Made by a program: the position numbers and the translations under genes. Below, in pieces: positions 10,570 to 24,400 of a stretch of DNA of 64,000 nt. The stretch is from Limnanthes douglasii subsp. nivea (lineage: Eukaryota; Streptophyta; Magnoliopsida; Brassicales; Limnanthaceae). Every line of letters starts with the position of its first letter. The stretch's first letter is position 1. The stretch lies in the NCBI GenBank assembly GCA_036936605.1, contig JAUPFV010000001.1, positions 78,635,910 through 78,699,909 on the forward strand, in the 5' to 3' direction. The notes under the pieces were generated by a model. The model was not told where the DNA came from. It ran no database searches and worked only from the letters and a program-made list of their open reading frames with translations.

Positions 10570-11222
10570 TCCATTTCAATTTAGCTCAAATTTTATATCT
10601 TAAGGTTTTTATCATTTCAGGATTATATACAAAGCCAAGAGATAAGAACACAAAATAAATCTTTGGTTTTCAAATTTGTTGTGCGTAGTCACTATCAAAA
10701 GGAAAATGATTTTCGTTTTTGTTGAATTTTAAACAACGTTTTTGGAACATCTAAGATTTTAATCTAAACGGTTAGATTGTAGTTTGACACTACGATTTGG
10801 GAAAAATCACTATTGGAATAATAAAATATTTTTGGTGATATACTTCACTTTTGCTTCTCTTCTTGTTAATTTATTGTGTTTAAAATTGTTGGTGAGTTGT
10901 AAATCTTTATTAGATTCACTTGGATATACTTGTACTATCAACTTATCTTAAAATAATTGAAGATTTTTGGGTTGGCTCCTCATAAGTCACGTGGTTTTTA
11001 CTCTTCACATTGAAGTGTTTTATCGAAGTAAAATAAATCTTATGTGTTTATTCATTTTACCGTTAATTATTTCTGTGATTAACTTTGTGGTTTACTTGGT
11101 TAACTAATTGGTGAATTATTGGTGGTGAATTGTGTTTTTTATGTATTTGGTTGGTCGTTTTGAAGTTGATCTTGTGAGTAATTGATATATTACTTTTTAG
11201 GTCCTACAGTTGGTATCAAAGC
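10570..11222 (+). repeat. Ty1/copia 5' LTR remnant and primer binding site
   Basis: The segment ends in GTCCTACA at 11208 and is followed by TGGTATCAAAGC (11211-11222), one base off the initiator-tRNA-Met primer site TGGTATCAGAGC used by plant copia elements. The sequence upstream has an LTR leader-like composition. The left boundary is a guess, and no downstream copia coding sequence follows. Confidence 0.5.
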
Positions 11223-11289
11223 TTCTGATTTTTTGTCATTGATGTAACTATGATAACTCCATGATTAAGTTTGGTGAAGTATTTTAGTG

Positions 11290-12174
11290 ATGAAGAATAA
11301 CTTTGAACATCGAAAGGAATAAATGCACTGTTCTTTTATTTCTCAATTAGAATATCTTATATTCTCATTGGGTTTCGATCCCTTTATATAACAAAAACTT
11401 ATATATTATACCACTATCTCCTAAAAATTCTCCATTCGTAGTTGTGTCCAATCGTGGACACATCTTCCGCTCCCACGTACTTCATATTTTTTTGATGATG
11501 ATTTCAGTGGCCTCGTCCGCTTAAGAATCACTCGTCAGTTAATGCCCTCGGTTGGCAACACTCTGTATCATGATTGGGGTATAGCTCCATTTTTATGTGA
11601 ACGTCGTCTTTAGTTGCGTTTTACTAGCTGATGTGACTCCAGTTCTGCTGTATGATCGAATGTACCTCGTCTTGGTCGACGAGTATAATCTGGTCGAAGG
11701 GTTATGCCTTATTAGCACTCCCGACTAAAAATCATGGTTAGTCACTGGAATTTGTCACTTGTTTCAAAAGTACCACTTATTTAATTTTTGTATCAAAATA
11801 GTCACTTTGTTTCACCGGTGGTCACTATTGTTGGTCTTTTATTTTCATTTTTAGTCACCGCTAATGACCATAAATGTAAAAAAATATAAGTTGAGTGGCA
11901 ATTGTGAAACAAATATAACTTGAGTGACAATTTTGAAGCAAGTGTCTAACTCCGGTGACTAATGAAGTTTCTTAGCCTAGGACTCTCCCTAGTTTTTTTG
12001 AATGTGAACTGCTATGGTACTTCATCTTTTGAAAAGAATAACATATGACTAGGACGAGGTCTTACTTTATTCGTTTCTCCTATGCTTGCCACGTGTCATA
12101 TACATTTACTACTTGTAATATGTAACGACATGCGTGCGATTGTTGATGTTAGTACTTATTTGCCACGTGTTACA
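11290..12174 (-). repeat. Putative 3' LTR of element G
   Basis: On the minus strand, TTTAGGGGTAGGATT (polypurine-like) is followed by TGTAACACGTGG at 12174, a plausible LTR start, which places an LTR just outside the antisense gene as in C. The left end is uncertain because no second LTR copy exists. A MITE (11738-11962) is nested inside. Confidence 0.35.
11738..11962. mobile_element. MITE with long terminal inverted repeats
   Basis: Left end TTAGTCACTGGAATTTGTCA and the complement of the right end TTAGTCACCGGAGTTAGACA continue as imperfect inverted repeats for about 50 bp (both include CACTTG(T/C)TTCAAAA). The element is about 225 bp and would fold into a hairpin. No target duplication was clear, so the superfamily is unassigned. 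Confidence 0.6.
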
Positions 12175-12237
12175 AATCCTACCCCTAAATTTGACAAAGC
12201 AGCCGCTACTTGCATGTTTTTATCAAAATGACGCTTC

Positions 12238-12263
12238 ATATATATATATATATATATATATAT
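12238..12263. repeat. (AT)n microsatellite
   Basis: An uninterrupted run of 13 AT units lies in the untranslated region upstream of the element G antisense gene. Confidence 0.95.
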
Positions 12264-12699
12264 TGTCTTTTATTTGATAAGCATTTTTACTATTTGTGAA
12301 GCCGCAATAATAGTTTGGGCCTATTTCTTTGAACAAACCTTATTCCTTTTATGCATAGAGCACTATAAATTATATTGGATTTAATTTTGAATATCTTTTC
12401 CTGATTTAAGTCACTTTTGGACAGAGAATGTTAGAGTGTACTTTTTTCTCTTCATTCTACGTCCTCGTGATTTCCAAAGATAGTAAAAAGGTAAATATCA
12501 TAGTCATTTGCTTTCTTTTTGGTACATTTTCCTACTTTGTTGTTGTATGGTATTGATTAGTGTTATCGTGGTGACTCTAATATCCTGACCTCTTACTTGG
12601 AAACGGGTAAATTCTTTTGTTATGGTATTTCCAATCTTATAATGATGATTGATCTATTTGCGCCCCCAGAAATCCCTCACAAATGAGCTTCAAAGACGA

Positions 12700-14960
12700 A
12701 AAATTATGTTACTCATACCATTCATGGCCTTCCACCAATGGATAATGTGGAAGATGAAGAATTATTGGAAACTTATTTTGATCGTCTGACCACCCATTAC
12801 AAAACTTTGACAGAAGAAGGGCACCGTAGATTTAGAATAGTATACAACTTTCCAGATTTAATGATAACTAAACTTCATGATGCGGGTGAACATATTTATC
12901 ATACTCAGAAGGGTGGGAATTCTTTTTCAACATCATTAGATATATTAGGATATGCCCCACGCAACTAACAATCAATGGTTTGCGCTTGCTACTAAGTATT
13001 ATTGTTGACTCCAATGTTTTAGACATCCCCATTTACCTAGCCGATTTTTTAGCGAGCATCGATGTTTACAAACGTTTTTCGACCACTTAATATTACATAG
13101 TTACACGTAGTGAGAGCAAAGTCGTTAACTTGCATGATTTTAGCAAACACTAGAGCATTCATTTGTGTTTGTTTCTGGTAACTGGGAGCATCCCGTTAGG
13201 GTGGGAAATATCTAATTAGAATGAATATGGTATAAGATACAAATTCAGGGAAATATCAGGAGTTGTGGACAAAGGTTTATAGAGAATAATAAGTTAACCT
13301 CTGGAGAAGTTGTCTGCCACTGCATTTCCTGAGTGACATCTTGAGTACCCGCTCTTATGAACCCCTGTCAACGTTTTACTAGCTGGGTTGTTGCCAAAAC
13401 CAGAGATTACTACGTTGAATGATGGATATGTCTCTATTACTTCTACGGGATAATTGGCTAGTGCTGATCAAGTAAGATCAATACTACTCGAAAGAGTGTA
13501 TGGTGCAAATCCAGCGGTGTCAGGTTAGAACTTCCCGTAAATAAGATTGGGAAGGATTGTGACGAGGTACCTTAAGTTGATGTTAAGAAGAAAATAACTT
13601 GTCGAGATACATATGTTGTACATTCTAGACCAAAAAGAAAGAAAACTCTAGCTTGGATGATTGAAGATGCATGCCCTTCTGATACCATAGGCACTGGAAC
13701 TGCATCTCACCATAGGGGCGCGAATGATTGCGTAATGATATCTCATTCGAGAAAGGATAATGAAGAAATGGGACAAATTAGTCTATCTACCGGTGGGTTT
13801 ATTAGGAAGAAAAAAGTATTAAGAAGGAACATAGCTCATGTTGACGGGCAGCCATATGGGATTGATGGCCAATCAAACACTAGTTTATATAAGTTGACCA
13901 TGGTGGTAAGTAATACCCCATTCATTATGCATGAAGACCCATTTCTGACCAAGGGTTACATACGTGGTGGCTCGAGAAATACTGTTATTGTTAGGGTAAA
14001 AACCCATCTTCTTACTTTTACTAACCAAAGTCATACGGTTTCCGAGAACTCTAGGTTAGAGACTCAAATGTTGACCCATTGGTTTCTACTCCTATCGACG
14101 ATGGTGGTAAAAAAAGGAGATGCTCATAGCGAGGTGACTAACACATGAAATATGGGCATGGTCCCTCACCATTGTTTTATTCATTCTATTTTTATTCTGT
14201 TATTATATTTTTTTAGAGTACTTATAATTTGATGGTGTTGGGTTATCGCAAGATGACCTCTGTTGTTACCAAAGCTATGAAAGACTTGAAACCTGAGCTT
14301 TTGATGTTCAGGTCTGGTAAATCATTCAGCGTTGAGTTATTGCAATAAATGCGAGCCTACGGTGCTTCCAACCTGTGTTATGAGAAGCTTATTAAGTAGA
14401 AGACGGATACCAGTGATCGGTTAATTGCTCTTACATCTGAAAGGGATGATTTAAAGAAAACGTTTGCAGAGTGGGAAAAGTAGAATGAAATTGTTGCCAA
14501 GCGATCCATGGAATTTATTGGGCAAAATTCTGGATTACTGACTAAGATTGAAGAATCTACCATCAAAAATTGTAATGTTCGACTGGAGAGTTCTACTCTG
14601 AGGGTAGAGTTTTCTCGGGTGACATCGGAGATGAACGAGGCCAAAAACAATTGGGCCGATCATGCTACTAAGGCATACGATGATGGAGAGAATGATACAA
14701 TAGGGGTTACTCAAACTTATCTTGAGAAAATTCGAAACGATATTATAATAGAGTTATGGAAAGTAAACCCTGATTTAGAGTTAGAAAAACTAAAAGGGTT
14801 GGTGCCAGAGGATGGACAACCATGGGTAACAGATGATGCAGATGATGAGGTTATCAAAAAAATGGTTGAAAAGATTACGAAGAGGGTATCTGATACTTCT
14901 AAGGATTCATGAGATAAAGATGATGCTTTGATCGAGACTGAGGGACCCCCAGATATTATT
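12700..14960 (+). pseudogene. aORF of element G
   Basis: Decayed antisense gene of element G, on the plus strand. A first segment (12738-12968) encodes an acidic start. Around 12960-13200 broken frames recall the PF04195-like domain, including the downstream FVSGNWE-type motif. The segment 13657-14148 is basic and unrecognised. At 14390-14900 lies a coiled coil ending in an acidic tail (DGQPWVTDDADDEV), the same succession as in A, B and C. Stops separate all segments. The assignment rests mainly on position and domain order. Confidence 0.55.
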
Positions 14961-15740
14961 TAAAATGAGAACGAGCCTGTAAAGGAAAGTGACGACGATA
15001 CTTGCGTAAAAGATGGTTTCTTGGGATAACTGTAATTTATGTCTTTGTTATATTTGTTGTGTTTTGAACAATTAATTTATTGGGCTTGTATGTACTTTAG
15101 GAATTGATTCTCTATGTTTTTTTATATAATATGACATAGTTATTTGTCTCAAAATATGTATTGGAGTATCAAATTTTTTGAACTTGGAGGGGATGAGGGG
15201 AGTATTGATTCTTTATTAAGCATAGTTCGGCTTGTTGCATAGCCACTTAGGATTAGCTTATGAGTTAGTTCGCGTCTTAGGCTTGATAAACCCATTGTTA
15301 GTATGGCATGTAGTGTGGTCTTAAAGACTTGACAAATGTGCACCAGATCACTTAATTGAGCGTTATTGCTCGGGCTTAGTATGGCCCATGGCGTAGCATT
15401 GTAAGCTTGGTTTGTAAAACTAGTTCACTTTTGTCGACTGTTTAGTGCATGCTCAGTGTGGCCAATTGCGTAGCCGATTCGGCGTGGTTTATTTTTACCC
15501 GTTCGCTTTTATATTTTTAGCACATCCACCTTTATCTCTTCATATATTTCCTTGTGTATGTTTTGAATAAATGACATATTTCTTATAGAGATTTTCATTT
15601 CTTCTATTGTGTAACCACCTCTATTTAAATAAAACAGAAAAATAAGAGAGATTTGGCAAACATAGACTTAATTAGTGTCTTTGGCTTACAATGTGTAAAA
15701 ACCCTTAAACGTAACCAAAATGGTAAAAGAGAGTCTATAA
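14961..15740. other. Spacer between the convergent genes of element G
   Basis: This untranslated interval lies between the end of the antisense gene and the end of pol. Around 15220-15480 a loose pattern of GCGTAG..GGCTTA..GTATGGC phrases recurs, possibly an eroded tandem repeat like those in D and E. The post-pol module found in B, C, D and F was not recognised here. Confidence 0.35.
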
Positions 15741-15745
15741 CCGTT

Positions 15746-18700
15746 CTAAGTGGCATGGTGATACATTTTGAAAAGAGTAACATTCCAAATATATTTTAAT
15801 GCATTACCATCCATATCATCCAATATGTACGCCTCGTGATGTCTTTTGGAAATTACTTTGTACAGACCGTCCCAATTGGGGGCAAGCTTGCTCATTTTTT
15901 CTTGAGCTTGGTGGAAAATTTTATTTAAGGTTCGGTAAACCACTTCAAATCTTCGAGGTTTCAACTTGCAACTAAACCTGCTTCTCATCACCATTTTTAA
16001 TGCTTAGATCGAACCCTTGATTGGTCTCTCATTTCCTCAATCAGGTCAATTGATGTTTGTCGCTCTTGGTCATTCATGTCTTCTGAATAATTTTCCATTT
16101 GATGGATTAGAATTATAATCTCTATAGGTACAACACCTTTCATTCGATATAGTAAAGAAATTGGTGTATCCCCGGTTGTTGATTGGGGCGTAGTTCGATA
16201 TGCCCATAGTACCTTAATAAGTTTTTCAAGCCATTTTATTTTTTATTTCTCTAGATTTTTCTTTATCCCTGCAAGGACAGTTTGATTTGTGATCTTAACA
16301 TGTCCATTGGCTTGCGGGTAGTACAATGTCAAGAAATACTGGCTAATTCCATATCGCCGACAAAATTTTATAATAATTACGTTCTTGAATAAAGGCCCAT
16401 TGTCAGTCATAAGGATTTTTGGGATTCCAAATCGAGAAAGATTTTGATTTTGTATAAAATCACAAATCTCATGGGCAGTTGTTCTGGATAGAGCCTTAGC
16501 ATCGACTTATTTTGTAAAGTAGTCCACCGTCAATATTAGAAATCGTCATTTATATGTGGCCATTGGCTAGGGGCTGAACTAAGTCTATCCTTCATTTTTC
16601 GAAGGGGCATGGTGCATGTACGACCCTCATTGGCTCGTTGGGAAAAAACACCTATTTGCGAATTGTTTACAGAGGTGGCAGCTTTGCACCAGATCTTGCG
16701 CGTCCGCCTCTAGTCTAGGCTAGTAAAATCCTACTAATAATAATCTTTTAATTATACTTCTATATCCGCAGTGGGCACCAGCCTCTCCTTCATGCATATC
16801 AATTAAGATTTATTTTTCCTCCTTTTTGTTGATGCAGCACAACAGTGGACAAGTCACACTTTTCATGTATAACACATTATCTAAGAGTATATTTAGTTGT
16901 ACAAATCTGTAGGGACCTCACCTTTGCTTTATTAGTGGGCAGGGTTTGATTTTGGAGATACGTGATGTATTAATTCTTTCAATCGGTATTCAATGTTATT
17001 ACATATATCTGTAGCTCCTCTACGCTTGCTGCCACCGCCAGACTGTCTTGTGTGATGACCATTGGGTTGTCTGCTTGAGTAGCTACTTTGGCGAGTGAAT
17101 CTGCGATTGAATTATCAGAGCGAGGTATCTGCTCGTAGTTAACATGATGAAACTTTATTTACCACTATTTTAAGGCCTCAAGGTATCCATACGTGCTTTA
17201 TTACTTATCCTCGAAAGACCTCATGGCTTGACGAATGACTATTTGCGAGTCAGATCAGACGAATAATTTTTTTACTCCGCATATATGGGCTAATTCTAGG
17301 CCCCCCAATAATGCTTTATATTTTTCTGTATTGTTTGTTACTTTGAAACCAAACTTAATTTCTTTTCGTATTTCCTCTCCAAAGGGTGCCTTCAAAATAA
17401 TTCATGCACCCCGATTGTGTTTGAGGCCCTGTCAGCCTTGAAAAACCATTAGGGTTTATTCTTCTCTACTTTGTACTATCGTCTGGTCCCTAGTATCCTA
17501 TGAATTCATTGATGAAATCAACCATCGCATGTCCTTTTATTGCTGTATGTGGTTCGTAAATAATTTCATATGCACCCAGTTTGAGTGACCACCTAATTAG
17601 TCTCATGATACATCTAGTTTTTTAAGTATTTTTGTAACGGGAATAATTTGCAAAAAATAATGGTATGGCTCTTGAAGTACGAGCATATTTTTATGGCAAT
17701 GACCACTAAGTCGGGCGCTAGTTTTTCCAGGTTAAAGTATCTGGTCTCAACCTTCATTAGGCCTTTCTTGAAATATTAGACCAACTTCCGTACCCCTATC
17801 GTCCCTCGTACCAGTACACCGTTGACCGCATAGTTGGAAACCGATAGATATAGGTAGAGAGATCCTCTGAGGTCGGGTGCTGATAGCACCTCTCGCGATG
17901 TCAAGTAATATTTTAACGCTTGAAACTCCGCGTTGCACTCCTCAGTCCAATCAAATGTTTTAGCCCTAAACCCTTGAAGAATGGTTGGCTCTTGTTGATA
18001 CTGGGGAAATGAATCAAGAAAGGGTAGAGAAGTGTCCCGTCAGCTGTTGCACTTCCTAGATGTTTCGTTGGGGTTCCATCGTCAATATATCTTTTAGTTG
18101 GGAGAGATTGACCTCGATCCATTTTTTTATTGATAATAAAACCTAAGAACTTTTTGCCGCGCACACCAAATGATCATTTCAAAAGGTTGGGTTTAAGACG
18201 ATACATGCATAGTGTTTTGAAGATTCCCTCGAGCACTTCAAGTTATCGTTCCTCAGAGTCTTTTTTGACGATCATGTCATCAATGTAAGCTTCCATGTTT
18301 TGATCGAGCTACTTATTGGATATTTTGTTGACTGGATTTTGGTATGTTGAACCCACATTTCTAAATCCGAATGGCATGAATTTGTAACATTAATAACAAT
18401 TCTCTATTTGGAATTTAATGTGCTCCTCTTCCACAGGGTTCATGGGTATTTGGTTGTATTAGGAATAAGCATCCATGAATGATAACAACTCTTTGTTTGA
18501 TGATGTATCGACCAATTGATCAATTTTTGCGAGAGAGAATATATTTTTAAGACACGCTTAGTTAAAGTTGGTGAAGTCGACACACATACGCCACTACTGA
18601 TTTTTCTTTACTAGAATGGGGTTCACTATCCATGTTGGGTAGTAGGCCTGCCGAATGTACCCAAGTTTGACTAGCTTATCAACTTCTTTAAAAATTGCCT

Positions 18701-18930
18701 TCCGATTTCTCCGCGGAGAAAATTCGTCGCTTCCGTCGTACCGGCTAACTTTATTGTCAATAGCTAATGAATAACATATGACATTTTAGATCAACACCGG
18801 TAATTTTTTCGAGGTTTTATGCATACACATCCTCATATTTATGCAACAATGCTATTAAATTATCTTGAAACAGTGGGTTAACCTTGTTAACTACTCGGAT
18901 CACCTTGCATTCTTTCAATATTACACATAT
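15746..18930 (-). pseudogene. Element G pol (RT, RNase H, integrase)
   Basis: Minus strand. Reverse transcriptase lies at about 18620-17950: WRMCVDFTNFN, LLSFMDAYS, FMPFGFRNVGSTYQ, then the catalytic box AYIDDM near 18280. RNase H follows (17.9-17.5 kb), then a second RNase H-like region (17.5-17.0 kb). Integrase (16.75-15.75 kb) includes a TDNGP-type segment near 16400 and the C-terminal end KLAPNWDGLYKV...WN at 15994-15746. Many stops and frameshifts occur. Protease and gag are absent. Confidence 0.75.
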
Positions 18931-19740
18931 TTCTTCTCCTAAAAATCATATTCATCATTTATTTCTAAATGGGTTAACATGAGTTCTAAAGTTTTTATAA
19001 GGAATAATTCTATTTATAATAAAAATATATATTATCTTAAGCTATATATCCAAACTCTCTCTAATTAAAACACCTAAATATGTTCTCGTTAATATATTTA
19101 TCTCTGACTAAACTTTATTCTCCCTATAGTATTGGTAGAAAACTTACTCCACTATCCAACTCTCGGCTACCACAGTACAAATTTTAAGCCAACCTCTGAA
19201 CTCCCTTTTCGGACGATAAGCTTTGTGCCCATATGTAATTTGTTCACTGGAAATCACTCCAACACACATATTTATTTTACAAAATTTTAGGCAATAAAAC
19301 TTGTATTCTAAATTTTAATTGTAATCCTTTTTAAAATATAATTTTACTTTATAATCGAATAAGTATTAAGATTTAGTTTTGATTTAGAATTATTGAATTT
19401 AAAATTTAGATATAGAGACTAGATCTTAGATTTGAAAATTTATAATCTAAATATATTTTAAAAATAAAATATACAAATTATTTATTAATAATAAAATAAA
19501 ACAAAAAATATTACGACATGTATACATTGGGTCATCAAACATTCAAGTATCAAAAGTCCTTGAGACTAAGTCAAAGATGTGGTTAACTACAAAATATAAG
19601 TAGTTAGAGATAAATAAGGTGTAATTTCAATAATATATGAGAGATATTTATTGTAACAATATATCCTATCAATAAAAGTCTAACAAATATTAATAAGAAA
19701 ACAAATCGCAAGCTCAATTAACTGATGTCAAATTCTGAAG
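18931..19740. other. Junction between elements G and F, possible 5' LTR of F
   Basis: AT-rich sequence without a gene. The last 240 bp contains TATAAGTA-like and AATAAAA-like motifs just upstream of the element F gag, so it may be the remains of F's 5' LTR. No tRNA-Arg primer site was recognised and there is no second LTR copy for comparison. Confidence 0.25.
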
Positions 19741-19749
19741 AAATAACTA

Positions 19750-21480
19750 ATGTCCGTAGAGGAGTTTGAAATAGGACATCCACATGGAAAACTTGAGGCC
19801 TCAAAACACCATCTATCATCCGGGTTGTGGATAATAAAAATGATACGATGCAATTTCAATGATTCTGAAACACCATCTCAAAAAATAAGTCTAAGACGAG
19901 AAACATCTCTTCAAGAGGGCTCACAAAGAAAACATAAAAAACTCAGATCGAGGATACTATATCCGAGACAAGAAGCGACATCAATATTACGTGAACATAA
20001 GAATAAGTCAAACGCCTACTTACATAGATGAATCAAATGAGGGGAAGACTAGGGAACCAACGTTGGTTTACGAAAAAGAAAGGAGGAACCCAAAAGTTCC
20101 ATGACCTATAAACATCGGAGTACCACCAATAACTAGGACACCCCAAGATACTTGCTGCCTCCACCAGGCTATCCCCTACCTCCATCGGGTTAAGCCAAAT
20201 ATCCCAAGATACCATTCGAGGTTTCAGGAGAATCAAGCTTTCCTAGTAGGTATGTCCCATAATTTCCTAAGTAAAACCATGTTATCAATTGAATGTGATA
20301 CTTGATTGGCATTTGGGTTATCAGTAGTACCCACTAAGCTACATCCATCGAGATCCAGGTTATCAGCTAAATAGACTAATGTGTAATATAAATCTGACAT
20401 CTAAGAAGTGGAAAATACCAATGATTCAACATGCATACCCGTTCACGGATGATTTAACCGAATATTGTGATGATAAGGACACCCATTATGACGATGAGTC
20501 CCTCATTTACCCCATAACCTTTATACTGTATAATTTCATCATATTATGATAACCACAAGATGAACATATACTACAATAAATGATATTTGGAGCACCGAAT
20601 CCAATATTTTAACAACAAGATAATATAATATGAATTTGATGATGTAATAGAGTATCGAGCATTTGCCATGACAATTCAAGGAAGCGTAATGCAATGGTTC
20701 AATAGTCTCCCGAAATGATGCATAGAAACTATAAAATATTACAGATGACATTGAAGAACCATATTTAGGCTCAAAGAAGATCAAAATAGACATGTATTAT
20801 ATAATCCATTGTAACCAGAGAACTAATAAAAGTTTAAGGAAGTACACCAAGCGTTTTGTGAAAACAAAGTCTCAATTACAAGATTACCATGATCTAGTGA
20901 TTGTATCACCATTTATGCAAGAAATCCGAGAGGGTACCCTATCTAATGCAAAAATGAAGAAGAAGGCTCTGAACTTTGTAGATCTGTTTACTTAGGTGGA
21001 GTGATTTATCGAAGTAGATTAGGTATCCATATCAAAGAAAGTAAGGGATAGTAATACTTTGTAAACTTTCCGTCAAACAAGAAAATAGGACACATTGACA
21101 TAAATCAACAGAAAGAGTGACACATGAAAGAGCAAGGACACATTAATTGCGGGCATGTCGAGATCTAGTCAATCCCATGGTTACATCATGTAGTCTGAAG
21201 TTGGTTACATCAATAGCAGTAACAAGAGAGGATCTCGCCCACCAAGAGGTCCATTTATAGATCTGAATGAGTCATTGGCAGCTATCTATACTAAGGACAC
21301 AATTAAGTACAATCGGCCTGGAAAGTTATATAAGACAAAGGAGAACTGAGACAAATATAAATATTATAAATTCTATGATGATATAGGTAATTTTACAAGA
21401 TATTTTTGGGATTTGTCAGATCAACGCCATCATTTAGTCAATGAAGGCAAGCTTAATGAGTTTCTTGAACCAAAATAAAA
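19750..21480 (+). pseudogene. Element F gag
   Basis: The N-terminal region is basic and Arg/Lys-rich (19750-20031). At about 20640-20900 a decayed retrotransposon gag core (AFAMTIQGSVMQWFNSLPK) aligns with the CRAFSQSFTGSALKWYNSLPQ core of elements B and C. At about 21350-21470 there is a Cys/His-poor relic of the knuckle region. Stops are frequent. Confidence 0.65.
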
Positions 21481-24400
21481 AAGGGGAACCAAGAAAAGGT
21501 TTTGGTAATACTACAAAATAAGCCTCAATCCCAACCAATAAGCAATGAGTACTTGATACAAACGCTATCATAGTGGCTGAGGCAGAGGAAGAAAAATATT
21601 ACATAAATCTAGATCAAAATAGACAAACCATATAAGTGAATACTGGAATAGATCCATACTTTGAAGTCACCAAAAAGTCTGAAAAGAGGTATGCAGTCAA
21701 GGGAAAACGCCTCCACACATGTACCAAAACTTATATGTGAACCTATCATTCTCGAATGATAGAAATCGTGTATCCACACAATGATGTACTACTAATAACG
21801 ATGCACCCAACAGGAGTATAGATGAAGATGATGATGATTGGCAATGGTAGCTCAACAAACATCTTGTACAAATGAACTGAAAAAATGAGTGGTGCTCCAG
21901 TGCTGACCTAGAGTAAAAGAATTCTTAATTCCTTCACCAGAGAAAATCAAATTGTCTCATGAGAGCTAACTCTAGATGTAGCTCTTGGGAAGCAAAAGTT
22001 CACAAAAAGGTACGACACCTTTTTATTATGTAAGATGCATCATCTTCTTATATTATCAAACTAGGTCGATCATTGTTTGATTAGATGCACGTCGTAGTAT
22101 CTAAGGTCCACCAGTATCTAAGATACCATATAAATGACAAAATTATTATGATAAGAAGTTATAAGAATTATGGCGTAAAAATAGATGGGATATTTGGCTA
22201 CCAAACTAGACCATCACCTAAAGAGGGCTACATTACTACAAAATAATGCATTTTGGCTTGAATATACTAGGCCAACCTATCAAAGCCTAATGAACAAGAT
22301 CTTTGCAACTCAAGTAGGTCTAAATATACAAGCCTACATTAACGACGTGTTAGTAATAAGCCTTCATGAAGAAGATCATCTAGCATATATACACAAACAT
22401 TTTGCAATCTTAGACGAATAAATTTTAAGCTGAATCTAGAAAACGACACCTTTGGTGTTCGGTTCAGGAAGTTCGTTGGATAAATGGTGAGTGAAAATAT
22501 AATGAAGGTTGGTCCAACATAACTTTCCAACTTGGCAACAATGCAGCCACCAAGGAACGCCAAAGAAGTCCAAAGACTGACTAGAAGACTAACAACACTC
22601 AAAAGATTCTTATCAAGATCCTTGGATAGGTGTCAACCATTATTCCAAGGATTAATAAAAATATGAAAATTTGAAAAGACTACAACATTTGATGAAGCAT
22701 TATAAATAATTTTTTGGTTTCCTCCAATGTGTTAACCAAATCTCAACTGAGATAAAGGTTGTACATGTTCTGCACGGTCTCGAACTACACAGTTAGTGGA
22801 GTATAGATAAACGAGCAATGAATAAAATCTAAAGTAGTATACTATGTAAGTAAATCTCTATTACCATATGAAACTAGCTATTTACAATTAAAAAACTCAT
22901 TTTAGCTTGAATAACTGAGACTAAAAAAATAAGGCCATATTTCCAAACACATATCATCATAATTAGAACTTTCTCCATTATAAGGAATAAATTACAGAAG
23001 CCCGATGTATCATGATGACTAACAAAATCCAATAGTTCTAGAGGATTATTATATTCACTTTGAGTCGATAACGAAAATAAAAATCCAAGCATTGATAGAA
23101 TTTTTTAATTAAGATTCAGTTCGAAAGACCGATTTCTCCAAGTGATGAGTCATGAGATATTTAGAGAGTTATAAATTATAGAAGAAACAATAGCCAAGGT
23201 TCAAGAGTAAGATTTGAGCGCATATCTCCAACAAGAGATATCTTAAACTAGCCTATCAACTTTCGATTCCCAGCATTCAACAATGAAGCGTAGTATGAAG
23301 CTGCACTCGCAAGAATTTCGCTCACAAAGATTATTGGAGAAAATAAGGCACAAATATTAACTGAATCATAATTACATGTCAACCAATTATAAAGGTCGGC
23401 CGAAGAAAAAAAGAAGAATACAAAAATTGAAAGAGTTACAACGATCAGTTTCTCAATTTGAGTGTGTTGAATTCAAGCAAGTCCTGAAAGCTCAAAATTC
23501 AGTAGTTTATGAACTTGCATCTTTATTATATACATCTTCACCGCTTGGAATAATCATCCAAGAAAATCATTTTTATCACATTTCCTAACCACTTCCTCTC
23601 GAGATCCATGTCCTATGGGATAATGGAAATAGAAAGTGGAGAAGAAGAATAATATTGGAGAACTTTACTAAAAAATATATAATCGAAAGAATGCTACCCA
23701 AATACAAAAAGAAAGCACGAAATATAAATATGAAACCAACAAGATTTGTATGGACTTCAAACACAATATATTAGAGAGTTCTAACCAAGCCTCTACTTTG
23801 GTGCCTAGGGACAAATAAAGTAGCATTCATCGTGAAAAAATTACATAATAGATAAAAAAAATGTAAACTATAGATATGAAGCATCATATAAAATAATTAT
23901 ACTTTAAGGATATTATTGGCCAACAATTATGGAGGATGAAAAATAAATAAAGAATTTTGACACGTGCCAACGGTTCGTTAATTCAACACAAGTCATAACA
24001 GTACTATTAGAGACAATAACTAAAGTAATCATATTTGACAAATGGGGTTTGGGTAATGTGGGATATTTATTGATGGCTTTCAATAAGAAGAAATTTTATA
24101 ATAGTTCTCGTGAATTACTGTTCTAGATAAAGATGGAAGCACAACCATTGTAGAATATCACAATTCAGTTCCATAATGATTGTATCATAAGATTCTGCGT
24201 CGATAATGAGATAAATAAACTATTTTCATCCTTTTTCCATCCTCAATCTAATGGTCGAGTGTAAGTGATCAATATGACAATAATAAAGGACATAAAAAGA
24301 TGTTTGAATAAACAGTGGGAACCTAGAGGGTTTTGCTACAAAACCTCGTATGGTCATACCGAACCACACTTAGAACTAACACAGAAGAAATATCATTTTC

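Larger units (their letters stand above)
11290..18930 (-). mobile_element. Element G: old, truncated Tat-like Ty3/gypsy element
   Basis: This minus-strand element follows the same plan as B and C: a putative 3' LTR at the left (to about 12174), the antisense gene on the plus strand (12.7-14.96 kb), then integrase, RNase H and reverse transcriptase on the minus strand (15.75-18.93 kb). Gag, the primer site and the 5' LTR are missing, so it is truncated at about 18.93 kb. Frames are heavily broken and similarity to A-F is low, making it among the oldest layers here. Confidence 0.7.

Noticed and set aside
13657..14148. Host gene
   Set aside because: The segment is open for 163 codons, but it lies within the ordered aORF of element G and has no start context or homology supporting a host gene.
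22874..23092. Minus-strand ORF within element F
   Set aside because: It lies opposite the RNase H-to-integrase region of F, with no similarity to the aORF, and is likely chance in AT-rich DNA.
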